In this document: positions 1-5,558 of the stretch, one piece after another
Numbering within the stretch: position 1 is the stretch's first letter
Layout: every line of letters starts with the position of its first letter
DNA from: Maribacter sp.
GTDB taxonomy: Bacteria; Bacteroidota; Bacteroidia; Flavobacteriales; Flavobacteriaceae
Direction: 5' to 3'
Assembly (NCBI GenBank): GCA_013001935.1
Contig: JABDKZ010000343.1
Coordinates: 1-5,558, forward strand
Length of the DNA: 5,558 bases
The notes under the pieces: model-generated
What the model saw: the letters and a program-made list of their open reading frames with translations, nothing else
Database searches by the model: none
What the model was told of the DNA's origin: nothing
Made by a program: the position numbers and the translations under genes

Positions 1-185
1 AAACCGATCGGGTTCCTGATTTTAGATATCAATTGCTTTGGGAACCTCAAATTTCAATGCAGGATGGGGAGGAAGTTTTTGAATTTTATTCATCTGATGT
101 TCCCGGTGAATATGAAATTGTATTGGAGGGCTTTACCAGTTATGGTAAACCTATATCAATACGCGAATCATTTGTGGTGGAATAA
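1..185 (+). CDS. C-terminal end of a probable TonB-plug/MG2-type outer-membrane-associated protein (partial)
   Basis: The open frame starts at base 3, with its 5' part outside the window, and runs 60 codons to a TAA at 183-185. The other two plus frames do not give a protein-like tail: one stops within 20 bases and the other is rich in improbable Trp/Met/Cys. The peptide has a beta-strand-rich ending with LLWEP near its start, then FYSSDVPGEYEIVLEG and a closing IRESFVVE. This resembles the final domain of large Bacteroidota proteins that combine an alpha-2-macroglobulin-like MG2 or carboxypeptidase-regulatory domain with a TonB plug; their last strands often read as a W-x-P segment followed by F(Y)xxDxxGxYxIxxEG. 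What is seen is only the tail, so the family is inference from pattern memory. It converges with the dehydrogenase gene 70 bp downstream. No hairpin terminator is evident in that 70 bp gap. Confidence 0.6.
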   Translation, partial: TDRVPDFRYQLLWEPQISMQDGEEVFEFYSSDVPGEYEIVLEGFTSYGKPISIRESFVVE

Positions 186-255
186 GGGGGGTTATTTTTA
201 ATTGATACGTTTAGTTAAATATGCTCAAAATAATCTTGCCTATGAGGTTGAAATA

Positions 256-1296
256 TTAAAACGAATCAATAACCAAAACACCTTTATGGCCAAATTTATC
301 AATTTTTGGTAAGGCATTGGTCGAATCTTTAAGTGAAATAGTCCGATCAATTAGTTTTTCGGGTTGCAGTTTTCCATTTTTAATCATCTCCAGTATGTTG
401 GGATACTTATAAGCTTGCATTCCATGACTTCCTATGATCTCCAGTTCATCTGATAAAATCTTATCTATTGGAATTTTTGGATGCTTATGATTACCCGTCA
501 TCAGTCCAACCTGAATGTGTTTGCCCCGTTTCCTTAAGCTTGCAATCGAATTATAACAAGTGTCTGCACTTCCAAGTGCATCAACAGAAACATGAACGCC
601 CCCATGACTTATGGTTTTTATCTCTTCCAAGATATGTGTATTTCCCGCTGCATTTATGGTTGCAATAGCTCCTAATTCTTTTGCAAAACCCAAAGTTTCA
701 TCATTGATATCAATCGCTATAACCTGAGCGCCCAATGCATGGGCTATCATTACTGCAGATAAACCTAAACCGCCACACCCATAAATCGCCACATACTGGC
801 CACCTGAAACTTTTCCTTGGAAAGCAATAGCCCTGAACGCAGTAATAAAGCGGCAGCCCAAAGGCGCAGCTGTTACAAAACTAATTTCTTCAGGTAGTTT
901 TACCAGGTTAATATCAGCATAATCCAGGGCAACGTATTGGGCAAAGGAACCCCAATGCGTAAAACCAGGTTGTGATTGATGGTCGCATACTTGATGATTG
1001 CCTGACAAACATTGTCTACAACCGCCACATCCGCAAACAAAAGGAGCCGTAACCCTATCGCCAATTTCAAATTTTTTGACATTTTTCCCCTTGGCCGCTA
1101 TGGTGCCCGCAAATTCATGTCCGGGGACATGGGGCAATTCAATATCCGGGTCATGCCCCATCCAGCCATGCCAATCACTACGACACAAGCCAGTGGCTTT
1201 AACTGCTATGATTACTCCGTCCTCATTAGGCGTAGGGTCTTCTACATTCTGAATCGTTATACGCCCTTGAAATGTTTCATAAATTGCTGCTCTCAT
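256..1296 (-). CDS. Zinc-dependent alcohol dehydrogenase (MDR superfamily, NAD-type)
   Basis: This is a complete 346-residue medium-chain dehydrogenase, the usual length for the family, and should oxidise an alcohol or reduce an aldehyde in the cytoplasm; the substrate cannot be read from the sequence. The N-terminal GroES-like domain carries the catalytic zinc ligands C38, H60 with E61 in the PGHE motif, and C148 in LGCRF. The structural zinc site is intact as C90, C93, C96 and C104. The Rossmann fold follows, with GxGGxG at 173-178 and an acidic D196 at the end of the next strand, which favours NAD over NADP. The [15 protein letters not shown] stretch (38-52) is typical of a COG1064-like subgroup. 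The start is the ATG at 1294-1296, preceded by a purine-rich AAAGAAG but no strong Shine-Dalgarno. It lies 54 bp downstream of the TPR gene on the same strand, so the two may share a transcript. The protein looks intact and functional; no regulatory site was recognised. Confidence 0.95.
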   Translation of the reverse strand: MRAAIYETFQGRITIQNVEDPTPNEDGVIIAVKATGLCRSDWHGWMGHDPDIELPHVPGHEFAGTIAAKGKNVKKFEIGDRVTAPFVCGCGGCRQCLSGNHQVCDHQSQPGFTHWGSFAQYVALDYADINLVKLPEEISFVTAAPLGCRFITAFRAIAFQGKVSGGQYVAIYGCGGLGLSAVMIAHALGAQVIAIDINDETLGFAKELGAIATINAAGNTHILEEIKTISHGGVHVSVDALGSADTCYNSIASLRKRGKHIQVGLMTGNHKHPKIPIDKILSDELEIIGSHGMQAYKYPNILEMIKNGKLQPEKLIDRTISLKDSTNALPKIDKFGHKGVLVIDSF

Positions 1297-1350
1297 TTTT
1301 CTTCTTTATCTGACTTATAATGAAATCACTTATTGGCCTTATTTTCAATA

Positions 1351-2925
1351 TTATTTACCTTGAATTAGTGCAATGAATTCCGGCTCATCTTTTAAGGTAA
1401 ATAGATCGGGGTCATGCTTGATATATTCATAATTACCGAACCCATTTGTTATTGCTATTTTAAGATTATCAATTGAAGCTTTCTTATCACCTATTAAGGC
1501 ATAAAAACAGGCGGCATTGTAGATAATAATCAGGTCATTCGGGTTTAGTTTGATCCCTTTGGCCATTTCTTTTTTGGCTTCTTCCAAACGGCCCAACCTC
1601 TTCAATGTAAAAGCAAAAAATTGATGTGCGCGGGCATCATCAGGATTTCGTAACAAATAAGTGGGGTAAAACAATGCTGCCTTATTAATGGTTTGCTGTA
1701 GACCTTCTTTGTCTTTTAGTTTTTCATAGGCCATCTGTAAATCACCATAAGCAGAGTGGAAATCATCATTAAGATCTAACACTTTATTGTAGTCAATTAT
1801 AGCTTCAGAGTCCCTGTCCATCATTCTATAGAGTCGGCCCCTTATCCAATAGGCAAAAAAATTGTCGGGGTCAAATGAAATGGCCTTTTGTACAGCTATT
1901 AATGCATCGTCTAATAATTTTTTGTTGTAATAAACTAGTCCAAGGGCACTATAGGCTTCCGATGAGTTAGGATCATAAATCAGCGCTTTCAACGATGATT
2001 CTTCGGCCTTCTCAAGCCACGATGAATTTCTGTCATGTGTTTCATACAATAAGGCACAAGCCTCACTCATACCGGCATAAGCTGCGGCATAATCTGGATC
2101 CAAATCTATTGCCGTTTGAAAAAGTTCTATAGCTAAAAGAAGATAGCTCTTCGTGTATCTTAATAAATACTCACGAGCTCTTAAGTTCGCATCATGAGCC
2201 TCGCTGTTTAATGTTGCCCTATTTCCCAAAGCCACTTCTTCATTGGGTGTAAGCTTTAATTGTAATGATGCTACAATTTTTTTTGACACTTTTTCCTGAA
2301 TACCAAAAACATCTACCGTCTTTCCTACGTAAATCTCAGCCCAAAGTTCAGAGTCCTTTTTGCAATCGATTAATTCTGTTGATATTCTTAAATCGTTATT
2401 ATGCTTGCGCACTGTTCCATGTAAGAGATATCTCGCATTCAATTCGTGGCCCAGTGCTGCATTATCCAATTGCGTATCCCTATACCGCATCGATGTACGG
2501 CGTGAAACAATATTAAGCTCCTTGATTCTGGACAATCGGATGATTATTTCTTCAGTTAATCCATCACTAAAATAATTGCTGTCATTGTTCGAGCTTAGGT
2601 TTTGAAAAGGCAATACTGCTAGTTTTTTATTGTCAGGGTTGTTAAGTTGATTTGTTGGAGGTGTAACGGGGGTGTTTGTTTCAACAGTTTTGGTCTTTTT
2701 AATCCCTTTAAGAGAGAATTCATATTTCCAAGCAAAAATCAAACTGATCGGAAAGCCGATTATCAATACTAAAATCAATGCTTTCATAAAATGAGGTGGG
2801 GCATTGAAAGTGGGAAGAACAATATCGAAAACCTGGGCAATTAGCCATGCCATTATTAAATAGGTTATTGCCGATTTAAAGACATTTCGCCTTTTAAGCT
2901 CCGCTATATATTTTTTTAAATTCAC
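1351..2925 (-). CDS. Membrane-anchored TolB-like/FlgO-type domain protein with C-terminal TPR repeats
   Basis: The 524-residue product begins with a short basic stretch (LKRRNVFKSA, 10-19) and two hydrophobic helices at about 15-38 and 48-66, then a Thr/Asn/Pro-rich linker (80-98). Residues 100-226 form the domain often annotated as TolB N-terminal or FlgO-like: KKLAVLPFQNLS, YFSDGLTEEI and YLLHGTVRK are its recognisable blocks. From about 246 to 496 there are tetratricopeptide repeats, clearest at 278-319, 320-353, 354-387 and 427-462, several ending in the DP/NP turn. The closing HDPDLFTLKDEPEF segment is a common ending of such proteins. In related proteins the same modules often follow an adenylate-cyclase, kinase or DNA-binding domain; none is present here, so the protein probably acts as a scaffold at the inner membrane with the TPRs exposed in the cytoplasm. 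No partner can be named. The start is GTG, fixed by an in-frame TAA directly upstream. Confidence 0.88.
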   Translation of the reverse strand: MNLKKYIAELKRRNVFKSAITYLIMAWLIAQVFDIVLPTFNAPPHFMKALILVLIIGFPISLIFAWKYEFSLKGIKKTKTVETNTPVTPPTNQLNNPDNKKLAVLPFQNLSSNNDSNYFSDGLTEEIIIRLSRIKELNIVSRRTSMRYRDTQLDNAALGHELNARYLLHGTVRKHNNDLRISTELIDCKKDSELWAEIYVGKTVDVFGIQEKVSKKIVASLQLKLTPNEEVALGNRATLNSEAHDANLRAREYLLRYTKSYLLLAIELFQTAIDLDPDYAAAYAGMSEACALLYETHDRNSSWLEKAEESSLKALIYDPNSSEAYSALGLVYYNKKLLDDALIAVQKAISFDPDNFFAYWIRGRLYRMMDRDSEAIIDYNKVLDLNDDFHSAYGDLQMAYEKLKDKEGLQQTINKAALFYPTYLLRNPDDARAHQFFAFTLKRLGRLEEAKKEMAKGIKLNPNDLIIIYNAACFYALIGDKKASIDNLKIAITNGFGNYEYIKHDPDLFTLKDEPEFIALIQGK

Positions 2926-2933
2926 TTACCTCC
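2923..2933 (-). promoter_or_regulatory. GGAGG ribosome-binding site with a very short spacer to a GTG start
   Basis: On the minus strand the order is GGAGG (2933-2929), TAA (2928-2926), GTG (2925-2923). The TAA is in frame with the GTG, so translation cannot begin further upstream, and the next Met codon (residue 25) lies inside the first membrane helix. The start is therefore the GTG. The gap of only three bases between GGAGG and GTG is shorter than the usual 5-8, and this is the only strong Shine-Dalgarno sequence I see in the window. Confidence 0.65.
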
Positions 2934-2941
2934 AAGTTAGG

Positions 2942-2951
2942 TTCTATAGAA
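2942..2951. repeat. 10-bp perfect palindrome TTCTATAGAA upstream of the TPR gene
   Basis: The ten bases read identically on both strands and sit 17 bp upstream of the GTG start of the TPR protein. A second copy of GAAC at 2954-2957 can pair with GTTC at 2941-2944 as an alternative small hairpin. The position would suit an operator or a leader hairpin, but no regulator is known for it and a palindrome of this length can arise by chance in AT-rich DNA. Confidence 0.35.
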
Positions 2952-3037
2952 TGGAACAGCACCATGACTGCTAGGATTTCGGTATGTCAGGGGCAATTAG
3001 AGCTTCGCCCTAAGCGGGCTAAATTTGTGTATACTAA

Positions 3038-3075
3038 GTTAGCAATTTAAACCAAGCCTTGGCCGCGATTGACTA
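3038..3075. repeat. Nested inverted repeat in the DinB-TPR spacer
   Basis: CCAAGCCTTGG (3052-3062) is a perfect 5-bp stem around a single central C. The flanking CAAT (3043-3046) and ATTG (3068-3071) are complementary and share exactly the same centre at 3057. TAG (3040-3042) can pair with CTA (3073-3075) if A3072 is bulged. The result is an interrupted stem of about 12 base pairs. Left of it is GTTAGC and right of it the TATAAACGTTG segment. The arrangement suggests a folded repeat unit or a recombination-type site, not a terminator, because no T-run follows on either strand. No function can be assigned from one copy. Confidence 0.5.
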
Positions 3076-3088
3076 TAAACGTTGTTGT
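3068..3088 (-). repeat. Spacer motif copy A (AACA-N2-GT-N-TATA-N3-AAT type)
   Basis: Read on the minus strand, this 21-base segment contains AACAACGTTTATAG followed by TCAAT. Aligned without gaps to the segment at 4414-4434 it matches at 13 of 21 positions, with the shared bases grouped as AACA, GT, TATA and AAT. Both copies lie in intergenic spacers on the same strand relative to the genes. The similarity is modest, so it is a candidate family and not a proven repeat. Confidence 0.35.
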
Positions 3089-3107
3089 TTTGCGTTAATT
3101 ATTTCCT

Positions 3108-3133
3108 TTTTGAACGGTGCCCACCGTCCAAAG
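3108..3133. terminator. Hairpin downstream of the DinB gene (weak terminator candidate)
   Basis: ACGGTG (3114-3119) and CACCGT (3122-3127) are perfect reverse complements; with a realistic four-base GCCC loop the core stem is five pairs. After one A/C mismatch the stem continues with TTG/CAA (3110-3112 with 3129-3131) and then one T-A and one T-G pair. It begins 24 bp beyond the TGA stop of the DinB gene on the minus strand, where a terminator would be expected. On that strand the hairpin is followed by an A-rich run, not by T residues, so it is not a canonical intrinsic terminator. Confidence 0.4.
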
Positions 3134-3156
3134 CCAAAAGTATTCGAATGTTTATC

Positions 3157-3741
3157 TCATAGTTTATTGTTACTGGTATATCCTGGGGGTCTTATCCCAT
3201 TCATTCGTAAATATGCAATGGCCTGAGCTCTATGATGGGCTGTGTGACTCTCTCCACGTAGAATAAGATCTAAGTTGGTATGGCCCGATAAAAACTCAGG
3301 TTTTTCCTTATGTATACCTTTTGTCAGAATTTCATCATTTATTTTATCTAAACTTGAGATTACATAATCAAAAGTATCAGCTACATATTTTGAAACTAGG
3401 TCTTTATTGGTATTTGAACCCCTTTTCTCTAAATAGTCCGGTTGAAAGAGGTTTATTTCATCAGGCCGTGATACTAGGAAATCGGCTTCTATAAGAGCAT
3501 AAAAATCTTTGTAGGTTTTGGAATCAGTTAATATTCCCATGTAAAAATTATTAACTAAGCTAAGATGCATAAAGTGCTGTACAAAACTCAACTGTTCGTT
3601 TGATGGTCTATATTCAATATCATCTTCTGGCATAGCCTCGAATACGGCTAAGGTATACTCTTTTGACTTTTTCCATCTTTTAATAAGGATATCTAAAATA
3701 GGGTCATTATTTGTTGGAATTTTTAAGGAAATCAGAGCCAA
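3157..3741 (-). CDS. DinB-family (four-helix-bundle, metal-binding) protein
   Basis: From the TTG at 3739-3741 the frame encodes 194 residues. The DinB fold is supported by an early helix ending in EYRP, then FVQHFMHL with the first metal-ligand histidine (H59, possibly H56), and near the C terminus the HTAHHRAQ block giving H166 and H170. This spacing is the usual divalent-metal triad of the DinB/YfiT superfamily. Many members are thiol-dependent S-transferases or hydrolases of unknown substrate, and the original DinB of Bacillus is damage-induced; neither role can be deduced here. The C-terminal IAYLRMNGIRPPGY is also typical. TTG is the first recognised start after an in-frame stop at 3811-3813, but the frame stays protein-like for at least 14 codons upstream, so the true N terminus probably begins at 3783. 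The promoter candidate at 3824-3853 would serve this gene. It is separated from the GNAT gene by 132 bp and is probably transcribed independently. Confidence 0.85.
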   Translation of the reverse strand: MALISLKIPTNNDPILDILIKRWKKSKEYTLAVFEAMPEDDIEYRPSNEQLSFVQHFMHLSLVNNFYMGILTDSKTYKDFYALIEADFLVSRPDEINLFQPDYLEKRGSNTNKDLVSKYVADTFDYVISSLDKINDEILTKGIHKEKPEFLSGHTNLDLILRGESHTAHHRAQAIAYLRMNGIRPPGYTSNNKL

Positions 3742-3783
3742 AGGACTGATTCCGATTAAACTTAATATAAGCCTTCTATTCGT
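3742..3783 (-). other. In-frame signal-peptide-like extension of the DinB gene starting with ACG
   Basis: These 14 codons directly precede the TTG and read T-N-R-R-L-I-L-S-L-I-G-I-S-P, continuing into LALISLK of the annotated protein. Two adjacent arginines followed by an uninterrupted hydrophobic run of about 17 residues is the form of a Sec or twin-arginine signal peptide. The first codon, ACG at 3781-3783, is where an ATG would give M-N-R-R; one T-to-C change would explain it. Between the in-frame TAA (3811-3813) and the TTG there is no ATG, GTG or TTG in this frame. With this extension the product would be 208 residues and probably exported. Confidence 0.6.
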
Positions 3784-3823
3784 GTCGTACGTAATTGAGA
3801 AATATGATGTTTATTCAATCTTA

Positions 3824-3853
3824 ATTGTAATGGGGAGATTTAATGCATGTCAA
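3824..3853 (-). promoter_or_regulatory. Sigma70-like promoter candidate for the DinB gene
   Basis: On the minus strand a perfect TTGACA (3853-3848) is followed after 18 bases by TACAAT (3829-3824), one mismatch from TATAAT. Transcription would begin near 3817, about 30 bases before the ACG at 3783. The site lies wholly in the GNAT-DinB spacer and points at the DinB gene. Caution: the housekeeping promoters known in Bacteroidota use a TTG element and TAnnTTTG, and TACAATTA fits that second box only partly. Confidence 0.4.
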
Positions 3854-3873
3854 CGGCTTGAATACAGCGCGAT

Positions 3874-4410
3874 TTAATGCGATTTATTCTTTGTTATTAG
3901 CTTTATGTCGCACGAATACCAGAGCGCATCTCTGCTTCCAAGTTCATAGGGGGCACATTTATCGAATTCCATTCCAACTTTTTCCATCACTCTGATCGAT
4001 GCTTTATTTTCTTTCATTGCAATTGCAACTATCTTCTTTAATTTGAGCGAATCAAATCCATAATTTAAAATTGCACGGGATGCCTCCGTTGCTATACCTA
4101 ATCCCCAATATTCAGGCAAGAATCTATAACCAAGGTCAATTTCATCAAATTCTGGCAGATATGCCAATCCCGCCCAACCGATAAATTGCTTTCCACTTTT
4201 TAATATGGTAGCCCATCTACCAAATCCATATTTTTTATAGTCAATAATTCTTGTCTCTATGGCCTTTTTTATTTCTTCTATAGATTTGACCACAGGTTCG
4301 CCCGTATACTTTTGTACCACTGTATTAGAATGCAACTTAAATAGTGCCTCTTTATCATCAAGAGTGATTTCTCTTAGTAATAACCTTTCTGTTTCTATTA
4401 TAATTCTCAC
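3874..4410 (-). CDS. GNAT-family N-acetyltransferase, RimJ/RimL-like
   Basis: The 178-residue protein matches the Acetyltransf_3 type of GNAT fold in length and order. It opens with ETERLLLREITLDD (6-19), the usual first strand and turn. The acetyl-CoA-binding core is LGYRFLPEYWGLGIATEA (93-110), in which GLGIA supplies the pyrophosphate-binding turn. The late motif NKASIRVMEKVGM (135-147) is the conserved Asn-x-x-S-x-x-x-x-E-K-x-G-F/M block. Relatives acetylate ribosomal-protein N termini, small amines or antibiotics; the substrate is not readable here. The start is GTG at 4408-4410, with no clear ribosome-binding site. No in-frame ATG occurs nearby upstream, so the start is plausible but not certain. 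The amidohydrolase ends 55 bp upstream on the same strand, so co-transcription is possible. The spacer between them holds the motif copy at 4414-4434, which nearly touches this start codon. Confidence 0.92.
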   Translation of the reverse strand: MRIIIETERLLLREITLDDKEALFKLHSNTVVQKYTGEPVVKSIEEIKKAIETRIIDYKKYGFGRWATILKSGKQFIGWAGLAYLPEFDEIDLGYRFLPEYWGLGIATEASRAILNYGFDSLKLKKIVAIAMKENKASIRVMEKVGMEFDKCAPYELGSRDALWYSCDIKLITKNKSH

Positions 4411-4413
4411 TTT

Positions 4414-4434
4414 ATTACTTATACACCGTGTTAG
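4414..4434 (-). repeat. Spacer motif copy B with GTTAGGT on the plus strand
   Basis: On the minus strand the segment reads CTAACACGGTGTATAAG and then TAAT, ending three bases before the GTG of the GNAT gene. It fills much of the 55-bp spacer together with the upstream GCCAGCAC. Positions AACA, GT, TATA and AAT are shared with the segment at 3068-3088. Its ACCTAAC (GTTAGGT on the other strand) also fits the RYYYAAC/GTTRRRY core of integron attC sites, but the matching second core and stem are not found nearby. Confidence 0.35.
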
Positions 4435-4465
4435 GTGCTGGCTTTTTTATATTCATTCTTATTGT

Positions 4466-5558
4466 TTACTGAATAAAATACACCTTTTTAATCTTATTGT
4501 TTTCAATGTGATAAATGGCCACTGCCTCGATTATTTGGTTTCCAAATTGAACACGTTCTTTATCTATAACAATATTACCTTGTACAATTCTCTCTTTGAG
4601 CTCACAATGCAGATTTGGCGTTTTATCAAACATTTCTGAGTACCGTTTTCTCATTGTTTCCTTTCCTTTATAAAGTAGTTTGTCAGGATGTGAATAAATT
4701 TCAACATCATCGGCATATGGTTCTAAAAATGCATTAATGTTTCTAAGATTATATGCGTTTAATTGTCTTTGCGCTAAATCAGTTGGAGAGTCTTTAATAA
4801 GTGCATCAGGTGTATAGATGGCTCCTTTATTGAAAATGGTATTTATTTTGGTAACGTTTTCAATGTCTTCAATCGGATTTGCATCTAATAAAACAAGATT
4901 TGCTTTTTTACCAATATCGACTGTGCCAAATTCACTTTCCTTGTCAAAAACTTTTGCGCCATTTATAGTTGAAGCTTGAATAATATTCCAATTACTCATA
5001 CCGCTTTTTTGCATTGCTTTTAACTCTGTTAAATAGGATGAAGTGTGTAAAGTTCCAATATTTCCAGCATCAGTGCCAGTAACAATTAAAACGCCTGCAT
5101 CAGATAGTATTTTGAGATTAAGCATACTAATAGAATCAGCCTTTTTTAAGCTCGAAACACTTTTTTGAGAGTTAGCATATTTCTTGTAATTCTTAATCAA
5201 GAGGGTGTCAGATAAATGTTTTAAGTCTAACAATGACCCTAATTGGTAGGGGTCTGCTTTTTGTAATTCGTAACTACTTAAATTTATTTTTTGACCGAAT
5301 GTATTTAAATATCCACTATGAACAATTAATGTTGGACAAAGTACTGTTTTGCTTTTCTTTATTAGTTGAACAAAATCATCTTTTAAAATTTCATCATCTA
5401 CACTATGCACTAAATAATCAGCACCATTTTCAACCGCCAATTGCGCTGTAATCCTTTGGGTAGCGTGTACTGCTACTTTTAAATTATTTTTATGAGCTTC
5501 GTCTATTATTGCCTTCACAATGGGAAGGTTTTTGTTGGCACTTTCCTCTATACTTAAG
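4466..5558 (-). CDS. Amidohydrolase (imidazolonepropionase-like) with C-terminal NTF2/SnoaL-like domain, N-terminally cut by the window edge
   Basis: The frame is open to the right edge. A GTG at 5516-5518 could be taken as a start, but 13 further codons upstream of it stay protein-like and the first metal-binding HxH strand of the TIM barrel is missing, so the gene continues outside. Numbering from that GTG, metal and active-site residues are H18 in VAVHAT, H38 in YLVHSVDD and D150 in VTGTDAG, the expected third to fifth ligand positions of metal-dependent amidohydrolases. ANLVLLDANPIEDI (206-219) closes the composite beta domain as in COG1228 proteins. Residues about 246-350 form a separate domain: QRQLNAYNLRNINAFLEPYADDVEIY, a YKGKE turn and MRKRYSEMF, typical of NTF2/SnoaL-like folds. 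The substrate is unknown; relatives cleave cyclic amides or dipeptides and many are exported, but the signal region is not visible. Confidence 0.88.
   Translation of the reverse strand, partial: LSIEESANKNLPIVKAIIDEAHKNNLKVAVHATQRITAQLAVENGADYLVHSVDDEILKDDFVQLIKKSKTVLCPTLIVHSGYLNTFGQKINLSSYELQKADPYQLGSLLDLKHLSDTLLIKNYKKYANSQKSVSSLKKADSISMLNLKILSDAGVLIVTGTDAGNIGTLHTSSYLTELKAMQKSGMSNWNIIQASTINGAKVFDKESEFGTVDIGKKANLVLLDANPIEDIENVTKINTIFNKGAIYTPDALIKDSPTDLAQRQLNAYNLRNINAFLEPYADDVEIYSHPDKLLYKGKETMRKRYSEMFDKTPNLHCELKERIVQGNIVIDKERVQFGNQIIEAVAIYHIENNKIKKVYFIQ

Noticed and set aside
186..255. Bidirectional terminator between the convergent genes
   Set aside because: No stem of useful length with a T-run was found on either strand of this 70-bp gap.
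468..668. Plus-strand open frame inside the alcohol dehydrogenase gene
   Set aside because: It lies wholly antisense to a well-supported enzyme with intact motifs, has biased Cys/His/Leu composition and no recognisable domain; the same holds for the plus-strand frames at 998-1320, 2265-2575, 4259-4639 and 5233-5451.
3020..3027. TAAATTTG on the plus strand as a Bacteroidota -7 promoter box
   Set aside because: It fits TAnnTTTG, but there is no TTG element about 20 bases upstream and no plus-strand gene follows it.
3135..3142. TACTTTTG on the minus strand as a promoter for the TPR gene
   Set aside because: The box fits TAnnTTTG, but no TTG element was found at the right distance upstream, and it lies over 200 bp from the GTG start with a hairpin directly after it.
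3793..3795. ATT as the start codon of the DinB gene
   Set aside because: It would add four residues before the N-R-R segment with no ribosome-binding site; ACG at 3783 fits the expected M-N-R-R position better.
3869..3888. Tandem 10-bp near repeat GCGATTTAAT/GCGATTTATT over the GNAT stop codon
   Set aside because: Only two units with one mismatch; most likely chance or a small slippage event without function.
4414..4434. Integron attC recombination site
   Set aside because: ACCTAAC fits RYYYAAC, but no GTTRRRY partner with a foldable stem is found within the normal attC length; at 3038-3080 the GTT and AAC cores are in the wrong order. No integrase gene is in the window.
5516..5518. GTG as the true start of the amidohydrolase
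   Set aside because: The frame is open and protein-like to the window edge, and the N-terminal HxH metal strand of the family is missing, so the gene must begin outside.

Overview
The window is an ordinary-looking stretch of an AT-rich bacterial chromosome, most likely from the Bacteroidota and probably a flavobacterium-like lineage. This is an inference from three things: the outer-membrane/MG2-type protein tail at the left edge, the type of membrane-anchored TolB-like/TPR protein in the middle, and weak Shine-Dalgarno signals with several non-ATG starts. No rRNA, tRNA, transposase, phage gene or CRISPR array was seen.

Layout: the plus strand carries only the last 60 codons of a gene that enters from the left (ends at 185). 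Everything else is on the minus strand. From right to left, in the direction of transcription, these are: an amidohydrolase with a C-terminal NTF2/SnoaL-like domain, cut by the right edge (4466-5558); a RimJ/RimL-like GNAT acetyltransferase (3874-4410); a DinB-fold protein (3157-3741, with an in-frame signal-peptide-like extension up to 3783); a two-helix membrane protein with a TolB-like domain and TPRs (1351-2925); and a zinc-dependent alcohol dehydrogenase (256-1296). The dehydrogenase meets the plus-strand gene tail to tail across 70 bp.

The five minus-strand genes share no obvious pathway. The 54-55 bp gaps (TPR to dehydrogenase, amidohydrolase to GNAT) allow co-transcription. The 132 and 230 bp gaps look like real boundaries: the first holds a sigma70-like promoter candidate, the second holds inverted repeats and a hairpin. 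A short related motif occurs in the spacers at 3068-3088 and 4414-4434, which hints at a dispersed intergenic repeat or cassette-type junction.

The most checkable oddity is the DinB gene. Its reading frame continues upstream of the first usable start (TTG at 3741) into a twin-arginine/hydrophobic signal-like segment that begins with ACG exactly where an ATG would be expected. I did not find a convincing undescribed multi-gene system here.
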